A program made the position numbers and the translations under genes. Source: Winogradskyella sp. (GTDB taxonomy: Bacteria > Bacteroidota > Bacteroidia > Flavobacteriales > Flavobacteriaceae). From it: DNA of 64,000 nucleotides. Below the pieces are notes generated by a model. That model was not told the DNA's origin. It searched no databases and saw only the letters and a program-made list of their open reading frames with translations. This document shows positions 55,953-64,000 of this stretch, in pieces. Every line of letters begins with the position of its first letter. The first letter of the stretch is position 1. The stretch covers positions 1 through 64,000 of the forward strand of contig JAOEWO010000008.1 of the NCBI GenBank assembly GCA_028383925.1. Direction: 5' to 3'.

Positions 55953-57395
55953 TTATGTAAGATCCCAAACAAGGGGCAGAAAATAATACACAATTAGCGT
56001 TAATAAGGCAATAGAAATGATATTCATCCATATCCCTTTTTTTACCATATCTTCTATTTTTAAGTAGCCAGAACCAAACACTACTGCATTTGGTGGTGTT
56101 GCTACAGGCAGCATAAATGCACAAGATGCGGCAACGGTCGCACCTACCATTAAGAAATAAGGGTGCACATTTAGTATGGTTGCTAATGGCACCAATACAG
56201 GAAGTAGCATTGCTGTTGTTGCTAAATTAGAGGTGATTTCAGTTAAAAAGTTAACCGCTGTTATTAAAATAAAAAGAAGTACAAAAAGTGATAAGGTTTC
56301 GAGATTTGTCATTTGTTGCCCAAGCCATAATGCCAAACCACTAGAATCGAAACCTAATGCTAACGCCATACCACCACCAAACAGTAAGAGAATACCCCAA
56401 GGTAATTTTACAGCGTCTTCCCAGTCTATAATTTTTTTGTTTTTCTGCTTACTCGGTAATACAAATAATAAGACAGCAAACATAATGGCAATAATTGTAT
56501 CGTCTATTGCGGGTACAAATTGTTTTATTAAGAACGATCTGGTAATCCAAGCCAAAGCGGTTAGTACAAAAACGATGAGTACTGTTTTTTCTTCGTAAGA
56601 CAACTTTCCTAAATCTTTAAGCTGTCTGTTTATTTCGTCGCGTCCACCAGGAAAAGCCTTTTGCTTAAATTTAAAAGCCACTTTAGTTAGGTATAACCAA
56701 CAAATTAGTAATAATAAAATAGCTATAGGAAATCCAAAACTAAACCATTGTGAAAATGTAATCTCTACACCATAGCTTTCTTGCACCACACCTGCAAGTA
56801 CTAAATTTGGAGGTGTACCAATAAGTGTAGCCATACCTCCTATTGAGGCACTATAAGCAATGGCTAACATTAGTGCTTTTCCAAAAATTAAATTTTCATC
56901 TTCAATCGTATCAGGATTATCTCGCAGTTGCGCAACAATAGCCATACCTACTGGTAAAATCATAACAGCAGTGGCTGTGTTAGAAATCCACATAGATAAA
57001 AATGCTGTGGCTACCATAAAACCCAAAATAATATTAACCACATTAGTACCAACAAGTTTTATAATGGTAAGCGCAATACGTTTGTGCAGATTCCATTTCT
57101 CTATTGCTATGGCTAAAATAAAGCCACCAATAAATAAGAAAATGTATTTATGACCATAAGATGCTGTAGTTTCTTTTAAACCTAACCCACCACTTAATGG
57201 AAACAAGACAATAGGCAATAAAGCAGTAACGGCAATTGGTAACGCTTCTGTTATCCACCAAATTGCCACCAAAACTGCAGAAGCAAGAATTGCATTTGCA
57301 GCCTGACTTAAACCTTCTGGATGAAAGAACTGTAGGATTATGATAAACATAAGTGGTCCTAAAACAAGTCCTATTTTTTGCTTGGTTAATTGCAT
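55953..57395 (-). CDS. DASS/SLC13 family dicarboxylate transporter
   Basis: 480-residue inner-membrane transporter, about eleven helices plus two reentrant hairpins. The SNT substrate and Na+ site is SNTATAVMILPVGMAIVAQL at about 136-156. The second repeat has TEITSNLATTAMLLPVLVPL at about 380-400, followed by LPVATPPNAVVFGSGYLK. Expected substrates are C4-dicarboxylates or sulfate with Na+. It is separated by 7 bases from the alpha/beta-hydrolase lipoprotein gene upstream, so both probably share a transcript. Confidence 0.92.
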   Translation of the reverse strand: MQLTKQKIGLVLGPLMFIIILQFFHPEGLSQAANAILASAVLVAIWWITEALPIAVTALLPIVLFPLSGGLGLKETTASYGHKYIFLFIGGFILAIAIEKWNLHKRIALTIIKLVGTNVVNIILGFMVATAFLSMWISNTATAVMILPVGMAIVAQLRDNPDTIEDENLIFGKALMLAIAYSASIGGMATLIGTPPNLVLAGVVQESYGVEITFSQWFSFGFPIAILLLLICWLYLTKVAFKFKQKAFPGGRDEINRQLKDLGKLSYEEKTVLIVFVLTALAWITRSFLIKQFVPAIDDTIIAIMFAVLLFVLPSKQKNKKIIDWEDAVKLPWGILLLFGGGMALALGFDSSGLALWLGQQMTNLETLSLFVLLFILITAVNFLTEITSNLATTAMLLPVLVPLATILNVHPYFLMVGATVAASCAFMLPVATPPNAVVFGSGYLKIEDMVKKGIWMNIISIALLTLIVYYFLPLVWDLT

Positions 57396-57402
57396 ATTAT
57401 TT

Positions 57403-58338
57403 TTAATTAAAAATTAAATCGGCTGCATTTTGTGAGGCAATCTCATAATTATGATCTGCGCCATCGTTAATATGTAATTGCCACTGTAAATCTAAATTAT
57501 TACTTATTGCTAATGTGTTTGCCTTATTATAAAAATAGTTAGCGCGTTCTAATCTATGTAAACCTTGTGCATCTGCAAATTGATTATGCCTAAGCCCAGA
57601 TGCAGATGGGTTATTATCTAAACTCCCTATTTGAATTATTAATTGTTTTGAAAACAAATTACTTAAACTTACAATTTCTAAAGGTGATTGCACAAATCCA
57701 TATGGAAAAACAACCTCTAAATCTGAGGCTGTATACCAGCCTGAAGCTGAAGCAACCACTTTTTGATAACGTGCAGTTGGTTTATACATTAAAAACCGAT
57801 GTGCAAATTGACCACCAGCAGAATGCCCAAAAACATGATAATTTGAAACGGTATTATTCAAATTAAGTTTAACAAAATCAAACAAAGGATCTATAACAGA
57901 AAAGGTCCACTCGGCTTCAGGATTTAAAGTTGATGACGACGGATTATCACCATCTATAAAAACATTACCTAAGTTGTAAGCATCACCACCAAGAAAATTA
58001 GCGACAGAAAACTCGGGAGCTATAACTATAAAATTATACTGATTTGCTTTTAATATCATGGCGTCTCTATAATCCTTAGCATTTCTGCCGTTACCATGAA
58101 ATACAAACAAAATTTCTGTATTAGAATTTGTATTTGAAGGGATATGATAATATACTCTTAAAACTTTACCATTAAAAGGAGTATAGTCAGAATATTCAAA
58201 AAAACCGCTTCCCGTTGTCGTTTCTGTAAAAAGCAAGTCTGCATTAGATACTGACGTTGAATCATCTGAACAAGAATTAATTACGAGTATAAAACCAACA
58301 AGTAAAATTTGCCCTAATACAGAAAGACTATTTTTCAT
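57403..58338 (-). CDS. alpha/beta-hydrolase lipoprotein
   Basis: 311 residues. The signal LGQILLVGFILVINSCSDD has a lipobox with Cys at residue 23, so it is an envelope lipoprotein. The hydrolase fold shows an oxyanion segment LFVFHGNGRNAKDYRDAM-like stretch at about 82, the nucleophile elbow HVFGHSAGGQFAHRFL (Ser about 170), and the catalytic His in INDGADHNYE near the C-terminus. Probably an esterase or polymer depolymerase; the substrate is unknown. Starts are 54 bases apart from the divergent MocR-like regulator gene, which may control it together with the transporter gene. Confidence 0.85.
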   Translation of the reverse strand: MKNSLSVLGQILLVGFILVINSCSDDSTSVSNADLLFTETTTGSGFFEYSDYTPFNGKVLRVYYHIPSNTNSNTEILFVFHGNGRNAKDYRDAMILKANQYNFIVIAPEFSVANFLGGDAYNLGNVFIDGDNPSSSTLNPEAEWTFSVIDPLFDFVKLNLNNTVSNYHVFGHSAGGQFAHRFLMYKPTARYQKVVASASGWYTASDLEVVFPYGFVQSPLEIVSLSNLFSKQLIIQIGSLDNNPSASGLRHNQFADAQGLHRLERANYFYNKANTLAISNNLDLQWQLHINDGADHNYEIASQNAADLIFN

Positions 58339-58392
58339 AATGTAAATTACGTTTAGATTTTAGTATATTTATAAGACCAATTATTAAAATCA

Positions 58393-59883
58393 ATGAATAC
58401 CAATTACAAATTTGTAGTAAATAGAATAAAAGAAGCATATATTAAGCAAGAAAAGTTTGAGCCTACAAATAAATACATCATTCTTTACCGCGCTATTAAA
58501 GATTGTATTACAAATATAGAAATTCCAAATAACTGGCTATTACCTTCAACTAGGGTGTTAGCGGAAGAATTAAAACTCTCGAGAACCACTGTTAATAAAG
58601 CTTATGAATTATTACAATTAGAAAAACTTATTTCTTCTAAAGCCGGCTCTGGTAATCGTATTAGTCATGAAGCCCTAGTAAAAACCGATAACAAGAAAAC
58701 AGTAAAAACTACTAAAAACTTATATCCTACAATCTCTGAAAAAGGACTATCCTATTCAAAAAATATTTCGCTTTTAAACAGAATGCCAAACAACAATTTA
58801 GCCTTTAGACCAGGCTTACCACCTATAGATGCATTTCCTGTAAATCAATGGAAAAAATTACTTAATGCATATTGGCGGCATATTAAATCTTCTAATTTAT
58901 CGTACTCTAACTCTACCGGATTATTAGAATTAAAAAAAAGTATTAGTGACTATTTAAACATTAGCAGAAATATTAAATGCAATCACCAACAAATTGTAAT
59001 TGTTTCTGGCTCATTACAATCGCTCTATCTTATAACTAATGCGCTAATAGACAAAGGAGATACTGTGGTGTTAGAAAACCCAGTATTTCCTAACGTGTAC
59101 TCTGTTTTTAAGAGCTCTCAAGCCAACTTAATCCCTATCGCTATAGACGAAGAAGGTATAGATTTAAAACAAATTAAAGTCTTAAAAACAAAGGCTAAGC
59201 TTATTCACTTAACACCGTCTAACCAATATCCATTAGGTATTAAAATGAGTTTAAAAAGACGTCAAGCTATTTTAAAATGGGCCTCTAAAACAAAAACATT
59301 GATTATTGAAAATGACTATGAAAATGAAATTGCAAACCACTTAGAAAATATACCATCTGTTTTTAGCTTAGATAAAGAAGACCGAACAATATATATTGGT
59401 ACTTTTAATAGGTTATTAAATCCTTCTATACGATTAGGTTATATGATTGTGCCCAAGTATTTAATTAGCACAATTGAAGCTTTACAAGAACATTCGCACA
59501 GGTTTGTTTCACCCTCAATACAAGTTGTGATGACACAATTTATTGAAAAAAACTATCTATATAAGCACATTAAAAATACTATTGAAGTTGCAAAAGAAAG
59601 GCTCGACTTATTTGCTAAAGAATTTAATTTAATAAGCACTAAAATGCATGTTAATGTAGAGGCTTGTTCTAGTTTTCATGTCATTGCTCACTTTAACTCA
59701 CCAACTAATATAGACGAAGAAGCACAGATTATATATAAGTTAAATCAACAAAATATCACAGTCCATTCGTTAAGTAAATGTTATGTTGGTGTAGCACAAA
59801 AAACAGGTTTAATATTTGGTTATTCTTCTGTAAGACCGTCTATAATAAAACAAAAAATAAAAAAAATGATAGGCATAATTTGA
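58393..59883 (+). CDS. MocR-like GntR/aminotransferase-fold regulator, PLP lysine replaced
   Basis: 496 residues. The GntR winged-helix domain covers about 25-95 (WLLPSTRVLAEELKLSRTTV), and the rest is an aminotransferase fold type I, the MocR/PdxR layout. In this family the internal PLP lysine lies in GTFSK; here the DNA reads GTFNRLLNPSIRLGY with AGG (Arg) at codon 340, so the usual Schiff-base lysine is absent. The Asp-Tyr motif is present as IIENDYENEI. Divergent placement to the hydrolase gene suggests it regulates that gene. The replacement could be general for a flavobacterial subgroup. Confidence 0.88.
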   Translation: MNTNYKFVVNRIKEAYIKQEKFEPTNKYIILYRAIKDCITNIEIPNNWLLPSTRVLAEELKLSRTTVNKAYELLQLEKLISSKAGSGNRISHEALVKTDNKKTVKTTKNLYPTISEKGLSYSKNISLLNRMPNNNLAFRPGLPPIDAFPVNQWKKLLNAYWRHIKSSNLSYSNSTGLLELKKSISDYLNISRNIKCNHQQIVIVSGSLQSLYLITNALIDKGDTVVLENPVFPNVYSVFKSSQANLIPIAIDEEGIDLKQIKVLKTKAKLIHLTPSNQYPLGIKMSLKRRQAILKWASKTKTLIIENDYENEIANHLENIPSVFSLDKEDRTIYIGTFNRLLNPSIRLGYMIVPKYLISTIEALQEHSHRFVSPSIQVVMTQFIEKNYLYKHIKNTIEVAKERLDLFAKEFNLISTKMHVNVEACSSFHVIAHFNSPTNIDEEAQIIYKLNQQNITVHSLSKCYVGVAQKTGLIFGYSSVRPSIIKQKIKKMIGII

Positions 59884-59923
59884 GTTTATTACAATTGGTG
59901 TTAATAATTAATTAATATTGGTA

Positions 59924-59955
59924 TTGCCATTTTTAAGTAATAAAAGTTAACTTTG
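59924..59955 (+). promoter_or_regulatory. promoter of the lamin-tail-domain T9SS gene
   Basis: TTG at 59924-59926 and TAACTTTG at 59948-59955, 21 bases apart, match the flavobacterial consensus in full. It would give a leader of about 20 bases before the ATG at 59982. Confidence 0.65.
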
Positions 59956-59981
59956 TTTCAAGAATTAATTAAACCAATATT

Positions 59982-61652
59982 ATGAAAAAACTTTACATTT
60001 TATTTTTACTATGCTCATTTATAGGCTTTTCTCAAAGTCCTGGTGATATAGTTATTACAGAAATTATGAATAACCCAGACCCCGTTAGTGATACTACTGG
60101 TGAATGGTTTGAAATCTTTAATACCACGGGTGCATCAATCGATATTAACGGTTGGACTCTTATGGATGATGGTAGTGACACTCACGTTATAGATAATACT
60201 AACGGAACAACAGTAGTACCTGCTGGTGGCTATTTAGTTTTAGGAAGAACTACAAATACTATAACTAATGGTGGTGCAGCTGTAGATTATGCTTATGGCG
60301 AATCTGGTGGACATACTTTAGCAAACGGTGCAGACGAAATTGTACTTTTAACAACAGGCGCTGTAGAAATTGCTAGAGTTAATTACGATGGAGGTCCAAA
60401 TTTTCCGGATTTAACAGGAGCAAGTATGCAAGTAGATACTGCCTTTTTAAATGAAACTGATAATGATAATGGTGCAAATTGGTGTGCATCTACATCTGCT
60501 TATGGTGACGGAACTGGTGCTTTAGGAACACCTGGTGCAGCAAACAACGCTTGTGCACCTGTTTGCGAAGCAGGCTTAGCTTCTAGTGATGCAACATGTG
60601 ACTCAACTAACCCTGGAGCTACAGATGATACTTATACTGCTACCTTAGCCTATTTTGGTGCTGCTACAGGAGAAGCTTTTGTTGTTACAGCAACCGAAGG
60701 AACAGTTGATTTATCTGGTGGTAATGACCCAACAACAGATGCCTCTGGTATTATAACTGTAACTGGCATTACAGAAGGAACAGATATAACTATTACAGTA
60801 GATAATACTGCAGATGGTGGATTATGTACATTAACGAGAGATATTTCTAGCCCTGTTTGTGTACCAACAGGTAGTGTAGATTTAGAATTACAAGGTATTA
60901 TTGATTTTACAGTACCTACAGCTGGTAATGATGGTAAAGCAATACATGTTGTTGCGACTGCTGACATTGCAGATCTAAGTGTTTACGGTATAGGTACTGC
61001 TGGTAATGGTGATGGTTCTGATGGCGAAGAATATAATTTTGATGCGATAGCTGTTAGTGCTGGAGATCATATTTTAGTTGCAAGAACTTTAACTGCTATG
61101 GAAGCTTATTTTACGACAGCAGGTTATAACTTATTTGATTTTGTGCTTTTAGCAAATACAAATATTAACATGAATGGTGATGATGCTATAGAATTATTTA
61201 AAAATGGTACTGTAGTTGAAACATTTGGAGATATTAATGTTGATGGCACAGGTGAAACTTGGGAATACACAGATTCTTGGGCTTACAAAACTACATTAGG
61301 TGCTGTTTGGCCAGCAGGTTGGTCTTACGGAACTGTTGATTGTACAGATGGTACTACGACTACTTTTGATAGTACGTGTGTTTACCCTTTCTTATCATCT
61401 TTATCTAACAGTGATATTACGGTTTCTGAGCTATCAATTTACCCTAACCCTACAAATAGTGGTATTGTAAATATTAAAACTCAAATTGCTGGTGTTAAAT
61501 CAATAACACTATTTGATATTACAGGTAGAAATGTACTTTCAACTGAATTAAACGCAGATGTTTTAGACGTAAGTGCAATTGGTACTGGTATGTATTTACT
61601 TAAAGTTAATATTAACGGACGTTCTTCTATAACTAAGTTAATTATTAAATAA
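59982..61652 (+). CDS. lamin-tail-domain protein with type IX secretion sorting signal
   Basis: 556 residues with signal peptide (MKKLYILFLLCSFIGFSQ). A lamin tail domain lies at about 20-185 (VITEIMNNPDPVSDTTGEWF near its start), then an Ala/Thr/Asp-rich linker with paired cysteines, and a second region at about 300-470 with GVGTAGNGDGSDG-like repeats. The C-terminus from about 475 is the type A sorting domain of T9SS cargo, with LSIYPNPTNSGIVNI, GRNVLSTEL and GMYLLKVNINGRSSITKLII. It is expected to be exported across the outer membrane and attached to the surface. An intrinsic terminator follows. Confidence 0.9.
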   Translation: MKKLYILFLLCSFIGFSQSPGDIVITEIMNNPDPVSDTTGEWFEIFNTTGASIDINGWTLMDDGSDTHVIDNTNGTTVVPAGGYLVLGRTTNTITNGGAAVDYAYGESGGHTLANGADEIVLLTTGAVEIARVNYDGGPNFPDLTGASMQVDTAFLNETDNDNGANWCASTSAYGDGTGALGTPGAANNACAPVCEAGLASSDATCDSTNPGATDDTYTATLAYFGAATGEAFVVTATEGTVDLSGGNDPTTDASGIITVTGITEGTDITITVDNTADGGLCTLTRDISSPVCVPTGSVDLELQGIIDFTVPTAGNDGKAIHVVATADIADLSVYGIGTAGNGDGSDGEEYNFDAIAVSAGDHILVARTLTAMEAYFTTAGYNLFDFVLLANTNINMNGDDAIELFKNGTVVETFGDINVDGTGETWEYTDSWAYKTTLGAVWPAGWSYGTVDCTDGTTTTFDSTCVYPFLSSLSNSDITVSELSIYPNPTNSGIVNIKTQIAGVKSITLFDITGRNVLSTELNADVLDVSAIGTGMYLLKVNINGRSSITKLIIK

Positions 61653-61676
61653 GTTAGTATATCTTAAAAATATTGT

Positions 61677-61713
61677 AAAGGCGCTTCTATGAATTTAGAA
61701 GCGTCTTTTTTTT
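61677..61713 (+). terminator. intrinsic terminator after the T9SS gene
   Basis: AAAGGCGCTTCTA, loop TGAATT, then TAGAAGCGTCTTTTTTTT form a stem of about 13 pairs (one G-U) followed by a T run, 25 bases after the stop. Confidence 0.88.
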
Positions 61714-61784
61714 ATTTAATTTTTCGTATAATTGGTATTCTTTTATTTTACACACTGGTATTAAATCAATACTATTCAAAAGCC

Positions 61785-61792
61785 TAAATTTG
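61785..61792 (+). promoter_or_regulatory. candidate -7 box for the second lamin-tail-domain gene
   Basis: TAAATTTG matches TAnnTTTG and lies 32 bases before the ATG at 61825. No matching TTG was seen at the right distance. Confidence 0.35.
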
Positions 61793-61824
61793 GGAAAATC
61801 ATTGGTACATAAATTAAAAACATA

Positions 61825-62829
61825 ATGAACTTACAATTCGCATTAAAACAAACGTTAACTAGTTTAGGTATTGCTCTAGTTATTTTTTCGTGTACAACAG
61901 ACGATATTGCACCAAGTGTTTCACTAACTAGTGACAGTTCTAATTTAAGTGAAGCTAATGGTATTTTAACATTAACAGTGTCGCTAAATGCGGCAGCGAC
62001 TGAACAATTATTAATACCCTTCATTATTTCTGGTACAGCAACAGCTAATAACGATTTCACTTTAAGTGCTAATGCAATAACTATTAACCCAGGTAACAAC
62101 TCTGGCAATATAACAATTACAGCGCTTCAAGATACTGATGTAGAAGGTGAAGAAACCATACTCATAAGTTTAGGCTCTGTAAATAATGCCTTAGTATTAT
62201 CTAATACACAACTTACTATTGCCTTACAAGATGATGATTCAGATTCTGATGGTGATGGTGTTTTAGACGCAAATGATGACTGCCCAAATGATGTTGGTGA
62301 CCCCTCTAACAATGGCTGTCCGTTTTTAGGATTTTTAATTAATGAAGTCAATTATGATCCTGAAGCTGGTTTAGCAGGTGATGCAAACGGAGATGGCACG
62401 AGAGATGCTAACGAAGATGAATTTATAGAATTTTATAACTCAGGTCCAGAATTAGATTTAAGTGGTTATACCATATCTGATGCTTCGGCAGTAAGACATA
62501 CGTTTCCTGCAGGTACAATTATCCCTGTTAATGGAGTTTTAGTAGTGTTTGGAGGAGGTACACCTACTGGAGATTTTGGTGGAGCACTTGTACAAACCGC
62601 ATCAGAAGGTCAAATTAATATGAGTAATGGCGGTGATTTAGTAACATTAAGAGACGCGTCAGGTGCAGAAGTACTTACGTTTGATATTAATCCTTTATCT
62701 GGTAATCCTAACGAATCTTACACAAGAAGTCCAGATTTAACAGGCAATTTTGTACAACACGCAAGCGTAGATGCAGCCAATGGTGCATTATTTTCACCTG
62801 GCACACGTTTAGATGGTTCATCACTATAA
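61825..62829 (+). CDS. lamin-tail-domain lipoprotein with Calx-beta-like domain
   Basis: 334 residues. The signal peptide ends at a lipobox (VIFSC, Cys about 23), so it is a lipoprotein, unlike the T9SS-type neighbour. A Calx-beta-like beta-sandwich lies at about 30-135 (ITITALQDTDVEGEETILIS). A calcium-binding thrombospondin type 3 stretch DSDSDGDGVLDANDDCPNDV follows at about 138-158, then a lamin tail domain from about 170 (LINEVNYDPEAG, then DEFIEFYNSGPELDLSGYTI). The function of lamin tail domains in surface proteins is unclear; adhesion or membrane attachment has been suggested. Confidence 0.88.
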   Translation: MNLQFALKQTLTSLGIALVIFSCTTDDIAPSVSLTSDSSNLSEANGILTLTVSLNAAATEQLLIPFIISGTATANNDFTLSANAITINPGNNSGNITITALQDTDVEGEETILISLGSVNNALVLSNTQLTIALQDDDSDSDGDGVLDANDDCPNDVGDPSNNGCPFLGFLINEVNYDPEAGLAGDANGDGTRDANEDEFIEFYNSGPELDLSGYTISDASAVRHTFPAGTIIPVNGVLVVFGGGTPTGDFGGALVQTASEGQINMSNGGDLVTLRDASGAEVLTFDINPLSGNPNESYTRSPDLTGNFVQHASVDAANGALFSPGTRLDGSSL

Positions 62830-62848
62830 ATAATATCTTGACTAATTA

Positions 62849-64000
62849 ATGAGTTACTTAGGTACTATATTGTCTTTAATTTTTGTGGTGATAACCGCAA
62901 GGCTTCTATTGAAGAAATATAATCCGCATGCCGTGCTATTAGTATCTGGCCTGTTAATGCTTATTACAGCTCAATTATTAAATTATAATTTACCAACTTT
63001 AAAAACACCAACAGGTTTTTCTTGTTTTGATTTATTTAGATATATAAAAGAATCGTTTAGTAAAACCAACGCAGGTGTCGGTTTAATGATTATGTCTATA
63101 GGCGGTTTTGTAGCTTATATTGATAAAATAGGCGCATCAGATGCTTTAGTTCAGGTGACCATGAAACCTTTAAAGTTATTTAAAAAAAGACCTTACATCG
63201 CAGCATCAATGGTTATTCCAATTGGGCAAATATTGTTTACTGCCATACCTTCTGCTGCAGGTTTAGGACTATTGCTTATGGCATCTTTATTTCCAATTTT
63301 AGTTAATCTTGGAGTCAGCAGACTTTCTGCAGTTTCGGTAATTACGGCAGCCACTGCTTTTGGTATTGGTCCGGCATCAGCGATTACAGCAAGCGCAACG
63401 AGTATTGCTCAATTAGACACGATATTGTTTTTTCTAGATTACCAAATACCTTTAGTTTGGCCTTTAAGTATTTCAATGATGGTTACTTATTATTTTGTGA
63501 ATCGTTATTACGATAATAAAAATAGCCATGAAGGTGAATTAGAAAATGTTGAAGAAAAAGCTACAAAACTAAAGGCTCCATTGGCATACGCTATCATTCC
63601 TATATTACCAATAATCTTGTTAATCATATTTTCTAAAATATTTAGTTTGTTCTCCCAACCGATAGTGCTCGATACTACAACTGCGATGTTTATTAGTCTA
63701 TTTGTAGCACTTATTTGTGAGTTAATTAGAACACGTAGTATTAAAACTGTTTTTAATTCTCTACAAACCTTTTGGAATGGTATGGGAAATATTTTTAAAA
63801 CAGTTGTAACTCTAATTATAACCGCAGATATTTTCGCAAAAGGGTTAATTAGCCTAGGTTTTATTGACGGCTTATTAGACCTCGCTCAAAATTTAGGTTT
63901 TGGAGGAGTTGGTGTTGGTATTGTAATGACAATAATGATTTTTTTAGCATCAATGCTTATGGGAAGTGGTAATGCTGCCTTCTTTGCTTTTGGTCCTTTA
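62849..64000 (+). CDS. DcuC-like C4-dicarboxylate transporter (right end cut)
   Basis: 384 codons are present from the ATG at 62849 (MSYLGTILSLIFVVITARLL), with the frame open at the edge. It is a polytopic membrane protein, with GVGLMIMSIGGFVAYIDKIG at about 75-95 and MVIPIGQILFTAIPSAAGLG at about 120-140. GPASAITASATSIAQLDTIL at about 175-195 and MLMGSGNAAFFAFGPL at the edge are segments typical of the DcuC/ion-transporter superfamily. The expected substrate is succinate or fumarate; family resemblance does not exclude another anion. It lies 19 bases after the lamin-tail-domain lipoprotein gene on the same strand. Confidence 0.85.
   Translation, partial: MSYLGTILSLIFVVITARLLLKKYNPHAVLLVSGLLMLITAQLLNYNLPTLKTPTGFSCFDLFRYIKESFSKTNAGVGLMIMSIGGFVAYIDKIGASDALVQVTMKPLKLFKKRPYIAASMVIPIGQILFTAIPSAAGLGLLLMASLFPILVNLGVSRLSAVSVITAATAFGIGPASAITASATSIAQLDTILFFLDYQIPLVWPLSISMMVTYYFVNRYYDNKNSHEGELENVEEKATKLKAPLAYAIIPILPIILLIIFSKIFSLFSQPIVLDTTTAMFISLFVALICELIRTRSIKTVFNSLQTFWNGMGNIFKTVVTLIITADIFAKGLISLGFIDGLLDLAQNLGFGGVGVGIVMTIMIFLASMLMGSGNAAFFAFGPL

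Noticed and set aside
56176..57153. Plus-strand frames opposite the DASS transporter gene
   Set aside because: They are antisense shadows of a well-supported transporter with family motifs on the other strand.
60650..60967. Minus-strand frame inside the lamin-tail-domain gene
   Set aside because: Antisense to a repetitive Ala/Thr/Gly-rich coding region, which produces long open frames by chance.

Overview
The window is low-GC chromosomal DNA from a member of the Flavobacteriaceae (Bacteroidota), probably marine. The evidence is a type IX secretion C-terminal sorting domain, lamin-tail-domain surface proteins, TAnnTTTG-type promoters, families typical of the group (DUF2851, NamZ/DUF1343, DUF4173, FtsE beside glycan genes), and a tmRNA encoding the tag GENNYALAA. 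The genus cannot be fixed from sequence reading alone.

Layout. 1-9100 is a minus-strand run: acyl-CoA dehydrogenase (cut by the left edge), a helix-hairpin-helix protein, a Na+/alanine-type symporter, a K+ channel with an RCK domain, PspC-like and DUF2851 proteins, and a FIST sensor translationally coupled to a soluble PAS/histidine kinase/receiver hybrid. 9.5-15.8 kb holds a methyltransferase, a CDF-type transporter that looks acquired, a cysteine synthase-like enzyme, a LolC/FtsX-type permease and a divergent NamZ lipoprotein. 15.8-26.2 kb holds a sterol-desaturase-family protein, a small lipoprotein gene broken by a nonsense codon, a large TPR protein with an outer-membrane barrel protein, and ftsE.

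26.2-43.7 kb is a cell-surface polysaccharide locus: glycosyltransferases, an FdtA-like ketoisomerase, a DegT aminotransferase and FemAB-like acyltransferase (together suggesting a 3-acylamino-deoxysugar), two tandem flippases, an MBOAT plus SGNH acylation pair, and two related membrane sulfatase-fold proteins. One of those two is interrupted by four copies of an 11-bp unit that place two adjacent stops in frame. typA and kdsA follow.

48.7-53.7 kb is a compact envelope cassette. A winged-helix regulator lies between two transcription units, each preceded by the same inverted repeat (TACTTTG-N5-CAAAGTA). The second unit encodes DUF4173, a small membrane protein, a Coq4-like protein, an SanA/YdcF-type protein, DUF2809 and a DUF1361 gene that is frameshifted at a run of eight T.

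54-64 kb contains a saccharopine/alanine dehydrogenase-like enzyme, a structured non-coding element, tmRNA, a DASS transporter, an alpha/beta-hydrolase lipoprotein, a divergent MocR-like regulator lacking the expected PLP lysine, two lamin-tail-domain proteins and a DcuC-type transporter cut by the right edge. No rRNA, tRNA, CRISPR array, transposase or integrase was seen. The most notable features are the repeat-split gene, the two-operator cassette, the MocR-like protein with Arg in place of the PLP lysine, and two other disrupted genes.
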